Source: Pseudomonas sp. R4-35-07
Lineage (GTDB): Bacteria > Pseudomonadota > Gammaproteobacteria > Pseudomonadales > Pseudomonadaceae
NCBI RefSeq assembly: GCF_003852235.1
Contig: NZ_CP027732.1
Span: forward strand, 4,650,001-4,714,000
Length of the DNA: 64,000 bases
Direction of reading: 5' to 3'
Part shown: one piece after another, positions 55,600 to 64,000 of the stretch
How positions within the stretch are numbered: position 1 is the first letter of the stretch
Layout: each line of letters begins with the position of its first letter
Notes under the pieces: generated by a model
What the model saw: only the letters and a program-made list of their open reading frames with translations
Told to the model about the DNA's origin: nothing
Database searches by the model: none
Program-made: the position numbers and the translations under genes

Positions 55600-58500
55600 G
55601 TGAGCACTTCCACTCCCCCCCCGTCCTTTGATGAAATCAAAGGCTCGCTCAACCTGATCGGCCATCACCTGCTCAAGGTCGATACACCGTTGCTGCCGGA
55701 CCAGAAAGCATCCACCGAGTTGGCTTATCTGGAGCGCTTGAATGTTCAGTTGAAACAGCACCGCGAACAGTACCTGCGCAAAGGCCGTGCGCTTTACCAG
55801 GCACTGACCCGCAGCAACCTGGCCAGCCCTGAAGGGCAGACGCTGCTGAGCGTTCTCAAGACCACACTGAACACCCGGTTGCAGGCGCTTGATCTTCGTG
55901 AGCAAATCGATGGCAAGAGCCAAAAATCCTTCATGACATATGAAGCGGGTTACACGGCCCTGACCCACGAGGCCGCCCTGGGAGAGATGGACCGCCTGCT
56001 GCACCCGCAAGAGCGAGCAATGCTCGATCGCCTCCCATTGGGCCCGACGCAACGTCCCGGCCAGTACGCACTGACCATGGAGTACCAGGACCAAACCGTC
56101 GAACTGGCCGGGGCCTTTGTCCTCACCGAAAAATCCAGCCCCGTGGTGAGCGAAATGACGGCCAACGCGGCAGTGGGCAGGGTGCTGTTGTTCACACCGT
56201 CACGCGGCATCGAAACCTTCGACTCATTGACCGACTTGAATACCCGGTTGCGATCACGCCTGGATAACGCCGGTGAACGCCATGAAGTTTTGAGCCTGCT
56301 TGCGGTGCGTTACCACGCCATCACCCCAGAGGCGATCTGGCCACTGACCCTGGCCCCCATCGACGACGCGCCGCTGTTCGAACATACCTACAACGCCCTG
56401 ATCACCAAACGAGGCGAGGACATCGACCGGGCCTTGAGCCTGGTCAACAATCCTCACAACGACGCGGGCCTGCTGATGGACGCGCTGGACCGTGCCATTA
56501 CCGATGCCCTGCCCGACCTTACTGCTCGCTTTGAATGGCGTGCCCAGGTGCTTTTGGACAGATGGCTGCGCCACAGCGCGCCGGACTGGTACCGCAGCGC
56601 CAACGAGGCGCGCCGGACGACGTTGGCCGACCATTTGCGCCGCTATAACGAAGCGCGACAGCACCTGCTGGACTTGCTGGGGCCGGTCACCACGCCCCAC
56701 GCCCTGGCTCGTTACCAATGGCTGGAACGCTTGAGCGACGACCTGGAAATCCACGACCTCGACCCGCAGCGGATAGAGGTCAACACTCGCCGTGTGCTCG
56801 ACCCCATCGGCGAATATGAGCACGACCGAAGCCTGGTCGAATTGGCCCTGCGCGGCCCGCATACCGGCGATGAGAACGTCGACTCCGACTTCCTGAAAAA
56901 GACCACGCTGACCTACAACGGCGCAGCGCTGGAGCAGGAGTACAACCACCTGACGCCCGCCTGGCTGCTGGAACAGTTGGGTACGCTGCAACCACGTATC
57001 GACTTTGGCGACCTGCAAAAACAGATGCATTCCAAGCCTGAAGTCAGCCGAGCCATCGAAGCGATGCTTGATCTCAGAATCAACGCATTGGCCTATGCGG
57101 CGCTGTTGCAAGGTCACCTCAGCGAGAACGACTACAGCCTGATCCAAAGCCTGCGCCAAGGCACCGGTACCGGCCTGAGCGCCTCGACCGTGTCACTGCA
57201 TGAAGCCCAGTTGCAGGACCTTTGGGTGCTGCGTCAGCGCAACGCCGAGGATGTGGTCATACGTGTGCTGCTATGCACGCCAGAAGGTGCGCGTGAGCAA
57301 CAATTCCAGGCATTCAACAGTGATGCGGCCTGCCAGAGCCATGTCCTCGGCTGGGCTCTGGACAACGGCATCAAAACGCCACCCGGCACCCTGACCGATT
57401 ACCTGATCAACCGCGTTGCCCTGCGTTTTCGCAACACGATGACGCAGGTACTCAGAGGCTTGAGCTTCAAGCCTCAGGACCTTGAGCACGAGGAAGTCAC
57501 CTTCAGTCCGAGTCGCAGTCACGCCGATTGCCTCAAGGACATGGCGGCCCATGTACTGGCCACCCGTGTCGATGACTACGAGTTCAGTACGCCAGGCTGG
57601 TACCGCTCCGCGCCTTCCGACACTCGTCGTAAACTGCTGAAACTGGCGGAGGACGCCGAAGGTGGGCTGCGTACCTATAACGACTTTCCGCTGTCCGAAG
57701 CGAGCGTCCCAACCTTTACCGACTATTTGCATGAACAGGCCAAGATACGTCTGAACACACTGCTCGGTCACCCTCGCGACGCGGTCGACCCTGACACTGT
57801 GTGGGCCTACTCGCCGCCTTCGTTGAAAGGTACGTCCACACCCGCGCCTATCTCCTACACCCAGCTCTACCGCGATGGGTATGCGGATGGCATCGGCTTC
57901 CTCGACGAGAAATTTTCTCGCTCCGCACGCTTCAAAGGTCCGGACAAGGTAGACCTCAGCCTGCTGACGGCGGAAAATGTCGCGCGTTCGGTCACGGGTG
58001 TCTGGATCGGTCAACGCTATACCAACGAGATCAAGGCCAGGCTATTGAACGCTGGCAGCCCGGACTATGACCTGCGGCGCAATGCCACGCTGGTCCTGGC
58101 CCAAACGCAAATGCAGAACGCAGCCCTTGAATGTCAATTGCAGGGCCATATCGCCAGCGTCGACTTGCCCTGGCTGGAACGCAGCATCGCAACGATGGGC
58201 AGTACATCGGCGCAAACCCGTCTCGACTATGCCATTCACCGCCTGATGATCGACGGCGATTGGGTGATAGGCACCTACCTGTTCAGCCATGGCGACAATC
58301 CCACGCTGCTCTATACCCCCAATGCACCGGACGGTATCCGCTGGCGCGAAGCCAAGTTGTTCAACTACCTGCTGATAAAAACGCCGGGGATGATCCAGTA
58401 CCTCATCGCGCGCGTCCCCACCCAATCCAGGATCAGGGTCCAGGCCTTTCTGGAAAAGGCCAAGGAGCAACTGCCCGAGCATCTGGACAGAACCACTGTC

Positions 58501-59406
58501 AGCCCCGCACGGTATGACTCGACTCACGCACAGGCGCCGCTGCTCGATCTACGCAAAGACCTGTACAACATGAAGCTGCAACGCATCATCGACGATGTGG
58601 CAGCCACCACCGTCAACCGCACACACATGATCACCGACATCTTATGGACCTGCGTGGAATGGGTTACGGCCATCGCCACCGCGCCATTCCCCATCCTGAG
58701 CCTGAGTGCCGGCCTGTTGCTGGCGTTCAAGGATGGCATGCTGGCACTGCACGCTTATCATCAAGGTGATAATGCTAAAGCGCTGGAACATTTCATGGGT
58801 TATCTACTCAACAGTGCCGGCGCGGTATTCACCGACCTGCGACCGGCACTGGATTCAGTGAAACGCCTGAGCCAGCCTCCCAAACGCCTTGCAAACACAC
58901 CGTCGTTAAAACTGATCAGCCCGCTCGAACCCACCCCGCTCGCTCCTGCCGGTATGCAGTCCGCCTGGTTTAACGGAGAACTGCTCTGGGCCCCCAAGAC
59001 TCCTGATCCGATTGGTCGCTACTTGCTGTATCGCCTGGACCCGGCCACCGGCAAACTGGTGTCGACCACTCGCCTGGCCGCACCCGATGCCCAAGGCGTA
59101 TGGAAACGCACCGGCGTGACAGGTGGTGCACCGAAGTATGAAAAAGTCGCGGAGTCTCCCGACAGGCTGAAAAACTATGAGATACCGGCCAAGTACCAGG
59201 GCAAGATGCAGGCGGTTGTGAACCCCAACTCGAAGGAGATGCTCACGGCTGCCGATGATTGGTTGGATGATCCAGGGCTCATGCGGGACCTCGCCGCCAT
59301 GGACCTGAAAAAAGCCCATACGGTTTACCAACAGCAAGTGAACCACTTGACCAACGATGCACAGGATTTCTTCAACGCTCTTGCGCTCGGAGCTCCTCGC
59401 GTGTAG
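55600..59406 (+). CDS. Dermonecrotic-type toxin, N-terminal part (ends at in-frame TAG)
   Basis: About 1,268 residues before TAG 59404-59406. GTG 55600 is preferred because GGAG stands 9 bases before it; ATGs at 55561 and 55585 are in frame but lack ribosome sites. The protein looks like the DUF6543 dermonecrotic toxin domain family of Pseudomonas. A unit of about 350 residues seems to recur three times: VLLFTPSRGIETF, VLLCTPEGAREQQF and LLYTPNAPDGIRW are spaced about 360 and 350, and PDWYRSA/PGWYRSA about 337. A hydrophobic segment near 1020-1055 (ITDILWTCVEWVTAIATAPF, then LSLSAGLLLAF) could serve in membrane insertion. There is no signal peptide or adjacent immunity gene. The same frame continues after the stop, so this is the first piece of a larger gene. 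Confidence 0.8.
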   Translation: MSTSTPPPSFDEIKGSLNLIGHHLLKVDTPLLPDQKASTELAYLERLNVQLKQHREQYLRKGRALYQALTRSNLASPEGQTLLSVLKTTLNTRLQALDLREQIDGKSQKSFMTYEAGYTALTHEAALGEMDRLLHPQERAMLDRLPLGPTQRPGQYALTMEYQDQTVELAGAFVLTEKSSPVVSEMTANAAVGRVLLFTPSRGIETFDSLTDLNTRLRSRLDNAGERHEVLSLLAVRYHAITPEAIWPLTLAPIDDAPLFEHTYNALITKRGEDIDRALSLVNNPHNDAGLLMDALDRAITDALPDLTARFEWRAQVLLDRWLRHSAPDWYRSANEARRTTLADHLRRYNEARQHLLDLLGPVTTPHALARYQWLERLSDDLEIHDLDPQRIEVNTRRVLDPIGEYEHDRSLVELALRGPHTGDENVDSDFLKKTTLTYNGAALEQEYNHLTPAWLLEQLGTLQPRIDFGDLQKQMHSKPEVSRAIEAMLDLRINALAYAALLQGHLSENDYSLIQSLRQGTGTGLSASTVSLHEAQLQDLWVLRQRNAEDVVIRVLLCTPEGAREQQFQAFNSDAACQSHVLGWALDNGIKTPPGTLTDYLINRVALRFRNTMTQVLRGLSFKPQDLEHEEVTFSPSRSHADCLKDMAAHVLATRVDDYEFSTPGWYRSAPSDTRRKLLKLAEDAEGGLRTYNDFPLSEASVPTFTDYLHEQAKIRLNTLLGHPRDAVDPDTVWAYSPPSLKGTSTPAPISYTQLYRDGYADGIGFLDEKFSRSARFKGPDKVDLSLLTAENVARSVTGVWIGQRYTNEIKARLLNAGSPDYDLRRNATLVLAQTQMQNAALECQLQGHIASVDLPWLERSIATMGSTSAQTRLDYAIHRLMIDGDWVIGTYLFSHGDNPTLLYTPNAPDGIRWREAKLFNYLLIKTPGMIQYLIARVPTQSRIRVQAFLEKAKEQLPEHLDRTTVSPARYDSTHAQAPLLDLRKDLYNMKLQRIIDDVAATTVNRTHMITDILWTCVEWVTAIATAPFPILSLSAGLLLAFKDGMLALHAYHQGDNAKALEHFMGYLLNSAGAVFTDLRPALDSVKRLSQPPKRLANTPSLKLISPLEPTPLAPAGMQSAWFNGELLWAPKTPDPIGRYLLYRLDPATGKLVSTTRLAAPDAQGVWKRTGVTGGAPKYEKVAESPDRLKNYEIPAKYQGKMQAVVNPNSKEMLTAADDWLDDPGLMRDLAAMDLKKAHTVYQQQVNHLTNDAQDFFNALALGAPRV

Positions 59407-61311
59407 GTTCCAGCCGTCGAAGTGACGACTGATGTGTCCGCGCTGACCGACAGCGCCCTGTTCACTGCCAACCCCAATCTGGTCATTGGCGCCGTCCCGG
59501 GTTCCATCGCCAGCAAACAGCTGTTGATCGAAAACATGGACGCCCTGATTAAAAAAGGCTTCAGACGCTTGTATGTGGAGTACCTGCCCAACGATGTCTT
59601 CCGCGAAAAACTGAAAAAGCTCAACCGTGGTGGCTCTTGGAGGAATATCAAACAGCACTTGAAAGCCATCGACAAAGCCTTGGGCTTCGCCGAAGACGCC
59701 AGGTTCTCTTACGTGGGCCTGGTTCACGAGGCGCAGAAAAAAGGCTTGAAGGTACGGGCGCTGGACGCATCAACCTCCTACCAGCTGGACGATATGCTGA
59801 GCCTGGGGGATACCCCGCCCACCACACCGCGAGACAGCGCCCTGAGAAACTTCTACTCGCACAAAGTCCTGGAAGCCGATATCGAGGACCTGCCGGACGA
59901 GCGCTGGATTGCCTTGGTCGATCCTGCGCGCATGACCACCTTCAATCAGAAGCCAGGGCTCGCCGACCTGCACAAGGCGGTAGCTATGCGGGTTGAAGAT
60001 GTGGGCCTCGACCAGCCCGTGGGCATCTGGGTCGACAGTCCGGGAAACATCGCCGGTGATGCCCTCGCCAAAGGCGATTACCGCCTGACTATGCAAACTC
60101 CCTACAAGGCTGTCGAGCAGCCAGGCCCATCCGCTGCGGCGGCACTCCCCGCCGTTGGGCATTACAGCGAATACGATATCGCCCCCTCCCTGCGTGACAG
60201 CATCCGCACCCAGTCGCAACAGCCCTATGGCCTGGATACACACTATGTGCCAGGCCCAAGCCAGCGCGAGGCGTTCTTTGCCTTCAAGAGCATCCGGGAA
60301 CGCCTGCACAAGGATGCCAAACAGTTTCTGAGCAGCCATGAACTACCGGCCCGCCCGGATCTTTCCGCGCTGGGTACGAAAACACAGGCCGAGCCTTTCC
60401 TTGAAACGCTCAACAAGAGCACGCTGCCCGGACTGATCATTGGTGAAGCCCACGAGGCACAGTCCAGCAAGGCGTTCCTTATAAAACACATGAAAAAACT
60501 CAAGGCACTGGAGGTCAAAACTCTCTACGTTGAGCACCTGCTCACCGACCTGCACCAGGCAGACCTGGATACGTTCTTTCGAACAGCGCACATGCCGCGC
60601 AACCTGCAAAGCTATCTAAGATCTCAGGACGTCGGTCACATGCCGCTCTACAGCGGGCCCAATACCTATTCACAGGTCATCCAGGCCGCCAATAAATACG
60701 GCATTCGGGTGCGTGCGCTCGACTGCAGCGCCAGCTACCACGTAAAAGGCGCGGGTTCCGACGCCCGCAACGAGATGTTCAATTACTTTGCCTCACGCGT
60801 CATCAACGCTGACCAGGCGGCAAATGGTCCGCACAAATGGGTGGCGTTCATCGGCAGCGGCCACACCAACACCTTCCAGCAAGTGCCTGGCCTAGCCCAA
60901 CTGCAAGGTGCTGTAAGCCTGCATATCCGCGATGTCGCGCCCAGCCTGTCAAGCAACATCCGCCCCGGCCGTTGGGAGACAAACCTGGAAACCCGCTGGA
61001 CGGCGTTACGCAGTGACTTTACGTTGAACGTCGGCGTGCCCGGCAAGCATGAACCGGCCGCCTTCGTGCCGCTGGACAGAACACGGCTGAAAGCTACCGG
61101 GCACTTTCTGGTCGAGCACCCGTCGATGGCAGAAACCAACCTGCTGCACAAATCCAGAAGCGGCGAAATCGTCTCGACCCCAATCCAGGTGGACGATCAG
61201 GGGATGTTCTACATTGATCGCTGGGACATGGCGCAGCAGCGCTTTGTCTACCAGACAGCCTTGATCGATGCCATTCGTGACCAGGTGAAACTGATCCCTG
61301 CGCCGTACTGA
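59407..61311 (+). pseudogene. Dermonecrotic-type toxin, C-terminal part (in frame after TAG)
   Basis: Reading straight on from the TAG, 634 codons remain open (VPAVEVTTDVSALTDS...) to TGA 61309-61311. GTG 59422 could start a separate 629-residue product, but no ribosome site precedes it. Numbered from that GTG there are two copies of one domain, about 17-200 and 335-505. Both share YVEYL/YVEHL, VRALDASTSY/VRALDCSASY and a final AMRVEDV/SLHIRDV block. Copy 2 has IIGEAHEAQSSK and FIGSGHTNTF, like Tiki/ChaN/erythromycin-esterase-type active sites. Copy 1 has VIGAVPGSIASK and LVDPARMTTF instead. Homologues are named membrane-targeted effector domain toxins. Truncated gene, read-through product or split gene are all possible. 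Confidence 0.7.
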
Positions 61312-61430
61312 GTTGAAAGCCCTGGGCGCCATGGCGGTGAATGTGCAGGAGGCCGAGAAATGGCTGAATGCGCTGGGTGGCCGAGCGAATGTGCGCCAGC
61401 TGGAAGCGGTGGCGTCAGCGCCAGGGTTTA
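61310..61430 (+). pseudogene. nagE 3' fragment with internal deletion
   Basis: Beginning inside the toxin stop codon, the sequence encodes ELKALGAMAV, identical to NagE in its first EIIB domain (55063-55092), with five base changes that are all silent. It then jumps to NVQEAEKWLNALGGRANVRQ, matching the second EIIB domain of NagE (from 55237) with about 22 of 26 residues identical. The 144 bases between are missing. There is no start codon of its own. The silent differences show it is an old or foreign copy, not a fresh duplication. Confidence 0.75.
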
Positions 61431-61448
61431 GAGAGGTAGTGGCTGTTT

Positions 61449-61545
61449 TGGCCTCATCGGGGGCAAGCTCCCTCCCACATATGACCGCATTGCCAAGTCT
61501 GGCACCGATCAAAATGTGGGAGGGGGCTTGCTCCCGATGAGGCCC
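61449..61545. repeat. REP pair in reversed (tail-to-tail) arrangement
   Basis: GGCCTCATCGGGGGCAAGC...CCTCCCACA is followed by TGTGGGAGGGGGCTTGCTCCCGATGAGGCC after about 35 bases. The outer GGCCTCATCGGG and CCCGATGAGGCC are perfect complements. It lies between the nagE fragment and the yqfO terminator. Confidence 0.8.
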
Positions 61546-61556
61546 TCGCAGCCAAC

Positions 61557-61595
61557 AAAAAACCCGCCGGCCAAACGGGCCCAGCGGGTTTCTTG
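61557..61595 (-). terminator. Terminator downstream of yqfO/purL side
   Basis: AACCCGC and GCGGGTT pair, with inner pairing GGCC/GGCC-like, and the minus strand continues with a T run (GGGTTTTTTG). It lies 18 bases after the yqfO stop. Confidence 0.8.
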
Positions 61596-61612
61596 TTGAT
61601 GCAGCCAACAGA

Positions 61613-61924
61613 TTAAAAATTCGCCAACTGCCACACTTCATACGCCGGCGTTTCGTACGGGTGACTCAGTTTGAGCGCAGCCACAACAGCCACGATCCAC
61701 TCATCCGCCACCACCAGCTCAACCTTCCATTCTTCCACTACTTCAACTTGGCCCACCTGCCCGATAAACGGCTGGCTGCCGTCCAACGCGCGAAATTGGC
61801 CCTGCCCCAGCACTTGCCAGGCGCAGTTGTCGTAGTCGCCGATGCGCCCGCCGCCGGCTGCGAAGACGGCGGTTTTCACCGTCTCCAGGTGGCTGTCAGG
61901 TACGAAGAAGGCGAGCTTGTACAT
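61613..61924 (-). CDS. YqfO/NIF3-like small protein
   Basis: The 103-residue protein equals the CutA-like insert domain of NIF3/YqfO proteins as a stand-alone form. It has YKLAFFVPDSHLETVKTAVFAAGGGRIGDYDNCAWQ and the end HPYETPAYEVWQL, a typical signature. Function is unknown. It lies 4 bases after the purL stop on the same strand, so it is probably cotranscribed. Confidence 0.9.
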   Translation of the reverse strand: MYKLAFFVPDSHLETVKTAVFAAGGGRIGDYDNCAWQVLGQGQFRALDGSQPFIGQVGQVEVVEEWKVELVVADEWIVAVVAALKLSHPYETPAYEVWQLANF

Positions 61925-61928
61925 GGCC

Positions 61929-64000
61929 TTAGTTCACCCAAACGCGGGCGTTGCGGAACATGCGCATCCACGCACCGTCTTCATCCCACTCTTCCGGGCG
62001 CCACGAGTTCTGCACTGCGCGGAATACGCGCTCCGGGTGCGGCATCATGATGGTCACGCGGCCGTCGCGGCTGGTGAGGCCGGTGATGCCGCGCGGCGAG
62101 CCGTTCGGGTTGGCCGGGTAGTTCTCGGTGACCTTGCCGTGGTTGTCGACGAAACGCAGGGCCACGGTGCCGGACAGGTCGGCTTCGAGCAGGGCTTCTT
62201 CGCTGGCGAACTCTGCATGGCCTTCACCGTGGGCGATGGCGATCGGCATGCGCGAACCGGCCATGCCTTGCAGGAAGATCGAGTTGGACTCCTGCACCTG
62301 CACCATGGCGACACGGGCTTCGAACTGCTCGGAACGGTTACGCACAAAGTGCGGCCAGAACTCGCTGCCCGGGATCAGTTCGCTGAGGTTGGACATCATC
62401 TGGCAACCGTTGCACACACCCAGGGTGAAGCTGTCGTTGCGCTCGAAGAAGCCCTGGAACGCATCGCGGGCGCGGCTGTTGAACAGGGCAGACTTGGCCC
62501 AGCCCTCACCGGCACCCAACACGTCGCCGTAGGAGAAACCGCCGCAGGCAACCAGGCCTTTGAACTCATTGAGGTCAACGCGACCGGCGAGGATGTCGCT
62601 CATGTGCACGTCGATCGCATTGAAGCCGGCACGGTCGAACGCCGCCGCCATTTCCACCTGGCCGTTGACGCCCTGCTCACGCAGTACGGCAACCTGTGGG
62701 CGAATGCCTTTCTTGATGTAGGGCGCAGCGATGTCCTGGTTGACGTCGAAGCTGAGCATGGTGCTCAGGCCCGGGTTGTCTTCTTCCAGGATCACGTCGA
62801 ATTCCTGCTCGGCGCAGTCGGCGTTGTCGCGCAGGCGCTGGATCTGGTAGCTGGTCTCGGACCACTGGCGTTGCAGCAGGCGGCGCTGGCCGGTAAAGAC
62901 CGTGTCACCGTTGAACGAGATATTCACTTCTCCGTTGTTGATCGGCTGACCGATCACCGCCACGCACTCAGCCAGGCCAGCGGCGCTGAACTGTGCCAGC
63001 ACGTCTGGAGTCGCGTCCTGACGCACCTGAATCACCGCACCCAACTCTTCGTTGAACAGGATGCCGTTGATTTCGGCAGCGTCCTCGGCAACGCTGTCGA
63101 GCACGATGTTCAGGCCGCAGTGACCGGCAAAGGCCATCTCGACCACGCTGGTCAGCAAGCCGCCGTCGGAACGGTCGTGGTAAGCCAGCAGGTGGCCGTC
63201 GGCATTGAGGCCCTGGATCACGGCGAAGAAGGCTTTCAGGTCTTCAGCGTCGTCGACGTCCGGCGCGTGCTTGCCGAGCTTGCCGTGGGTCTGCGCCAGG
63301 ATCGAGGCGCCCATGCGGTTCTGGCCACGGCCCAGGTCGATCAGGATCAGGTCGGTGGTGCCCTTGTCCATGCGCAGTTGCGGGGTCAGGGTCTGGCGAA
63401 TATCGGTGACCGGTGCGAACCCGGTAACGATCAGCGACAGCGGCGAGGTGACGCTCTTGTCGGTGCCGTCTTCATTCCAGCGGGTGGCCATGGACATGGA
63501 GTCCTTGCCCACCGGAATGGTGATCCCCAACTCAGGGCACAGCTCCATGCCGACAGCCTTGACGGTGTCGTACAGGCGCGCGTCTTCGCCGGGGTGGCCG
63601 GCTGCGGACATCCAGTTGGCCGACAGCTTGATGTCGGACAGCTTGCCGATGCGCGAGGCCGCGATGTTGGTGAGGGTTTCGCCAATGGCCATGCGGCCCG
63701 ACGCCGGCGCGTCCAGCAAGGCCAGCGGCGTACGCTCGCCCATAGCCATGGCTTCACCGGTGTAGACGTCGAAGCTGGTGGCGGTGACGGCAACGTCGGC
63801 CACCGGTACCTGCCACGGGCCGACCATTTGGTCACGGGCCACCAGGCCGGTGATGGTGCGGTCGCCGATGGTGATCAGGAAGCTTTTGCTCGCCACGGCC
63901 GGGTGGTGCAGCACGCGTTCGATGCTGTCGGCCAGTTCCAGGGTGCTTGGGTCGAAATCATCGCCCAGCTCGGCTTCACGTACCGCCGAACGGTGCATGC
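61929..64000 (-). CDS. purL: Phosphoribosylformylglycinamidine synthase PurL, C-terminal part (partial)
   Basis: The frame is open to the right edge, showing the last 690 or so of about 1,300 residues of the large proteobacterial FGAM synthase, which makes FGAM from FGAR, ATP and glutamine. Visible are the second AIR-synthase-like half ([29 protein letters not shown]) and the C-terminal glutaminase domain. The latter has its nucleophile Cys in [11 protein letters not shown] and the His/Glu of the triad in [10 protein letters not shown]. The start lies outside the window. Confidence 0.97.
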   Translation of the reverse strand, partial: MHRSAVREAELGDDFDPSTLELADSIERVLHHPAVASKSFLITIGDRTITGLVARDQMVGPWQVPVADVAVTATSFDVYTGEAMAMGERTPLALLDAPASGRMAIGETLTNIAASRIGKLSDIKLSANWMSAAGHPGEDARLYDTVKAVGMELCPELGITIPVGKDSMSMATRWNEDGTDKSVTSPLSLIVTGFAPVTDIRQTLTPQLRMDKGTTDLILIDLGRGQNRMGASILAQTHGKLGKHAPDVDDAEDLKAFFAVIQGLNADGHLLAYHDRSDGGLLTSVVEMAFAGHCGLNIVLDSVAEDAAEINGILFNEELGAVIQVRQDATPDVLAQFSAAGLAECVAVIGQPINNGEVNISFNGDTVFTGQRRLLQRQWSETSYQIQRLRDNADCAEQEFDVILEEDNPGLSTMLSFDVNQDIAAPYIKKGIRPQVAVLREQGVNGQVEMAAAFDRAGFNAIDVHMSDILAGRVDLNEFKGLVACGGFSYGDVLGAGEGWAKSALFNSRARDAFQGFFERNDSFTLGVCNGCQMMSNLSELIPGSEFWPHFVRNRSEQFEARVAMVQVQESNSIFLQGMAGSRMPIAIAHGEGHAEFASEEALLEADLSGTVALRFVDNHGKVTENYPANPNGSPRGITGLTSRDGRVTIMMPHPERVFRAVQNSWRPEEWDEDGAWMRMFRNARVWVN

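Overview
The window is chromosomal DNA from a Pseudomonas of the fluorescens group. Four things point there: GC-rich codon use; blocks whose gene order I recall from other Pseudomonas (colRS-warA-inaA, groESL-fxsA, xerD-dsbC-hom-thrC, rpsP-rimM-trmD-rplS, nagR-nagA-nagB-nagF-nagE); at least nine REP doublets (REPINs) of the TGTGGGAGGGGGCTTGC or TGTAGGAGCGAGCTTGC type; and no rRNA, phage or insertion sequence. Everything here was read by eye, and homology statements come from memory of the families.

Layout. 1-560: 3' end of a chemoreceptor, then two REPINs with a second copy of the chemoreceptor tail between them. 0.57-4.9 kb: nitroreductase, then an iron-linked trio (di-heme protein, imelysin, DUF1513). 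5-11.7 kb: envelope-stress locus with ColRS, the WarA methyltransferase, InaA-type LPS kinase, a divergent LTA-synthase-like sulfatase and a PAP2 phosphatase. 11.7-14.4 kb: groEL, groES, fxsA. 14.5-22.5 kb: HugZ haem protein, DUF481, MGMT-like protein, AmpG, ProS, a lipoprotein and SOS-controlled dinB. 22.8-23.3 kb: two near-identical initiator-tRNA units. 23.5-27.4 kb: MprF and its partner hydrolase. 27.5-37.9 kb: recJ, yaeQ, two small genes, the threonine genes with dsbC and xerD, and the rpsP operon. 38-48 kb: ffh, a CcsA-like protein, CorC-like protein, MFS transporter, purT, a VUT protein, DUF1289, gamma carbonic anhydrase, two NUDIX enzymes and an L,D-transpeptidase. 48.3-55.5 kb: complete N-acetylglucosamine uptake and catabolism operon. 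55.6-61.3 kb: a giant dermonecrotic-type toxin gene. 61.6-64 kb: yqfO and the 3' two thirds of purL.

The accessory highlight is the toxin. It is one reading frame of about 1,900 codons cut by a single in-frame TAG. The N-terminal part carries a roughly 350-residue unit repeated three times. The C-terminal part carries two copies of a Tiki/ChaN-like domain, only the second of which keeps the GEAHE and GSGH motifs. Directly after it lies a diverged, internally deleted piece of nagE, which suggests the toxin arrived or was rearranged at the nagE 3' end.

The regulatory highlight is a matched pair of sites, AGTTTTTCAC-N6-TT(C/G)AC. Each ends exactly 57 bp before a start codon, one for warA and one for the divergent sulfatase gene on either side of colRS. 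They are good candidates for ColR boxes.
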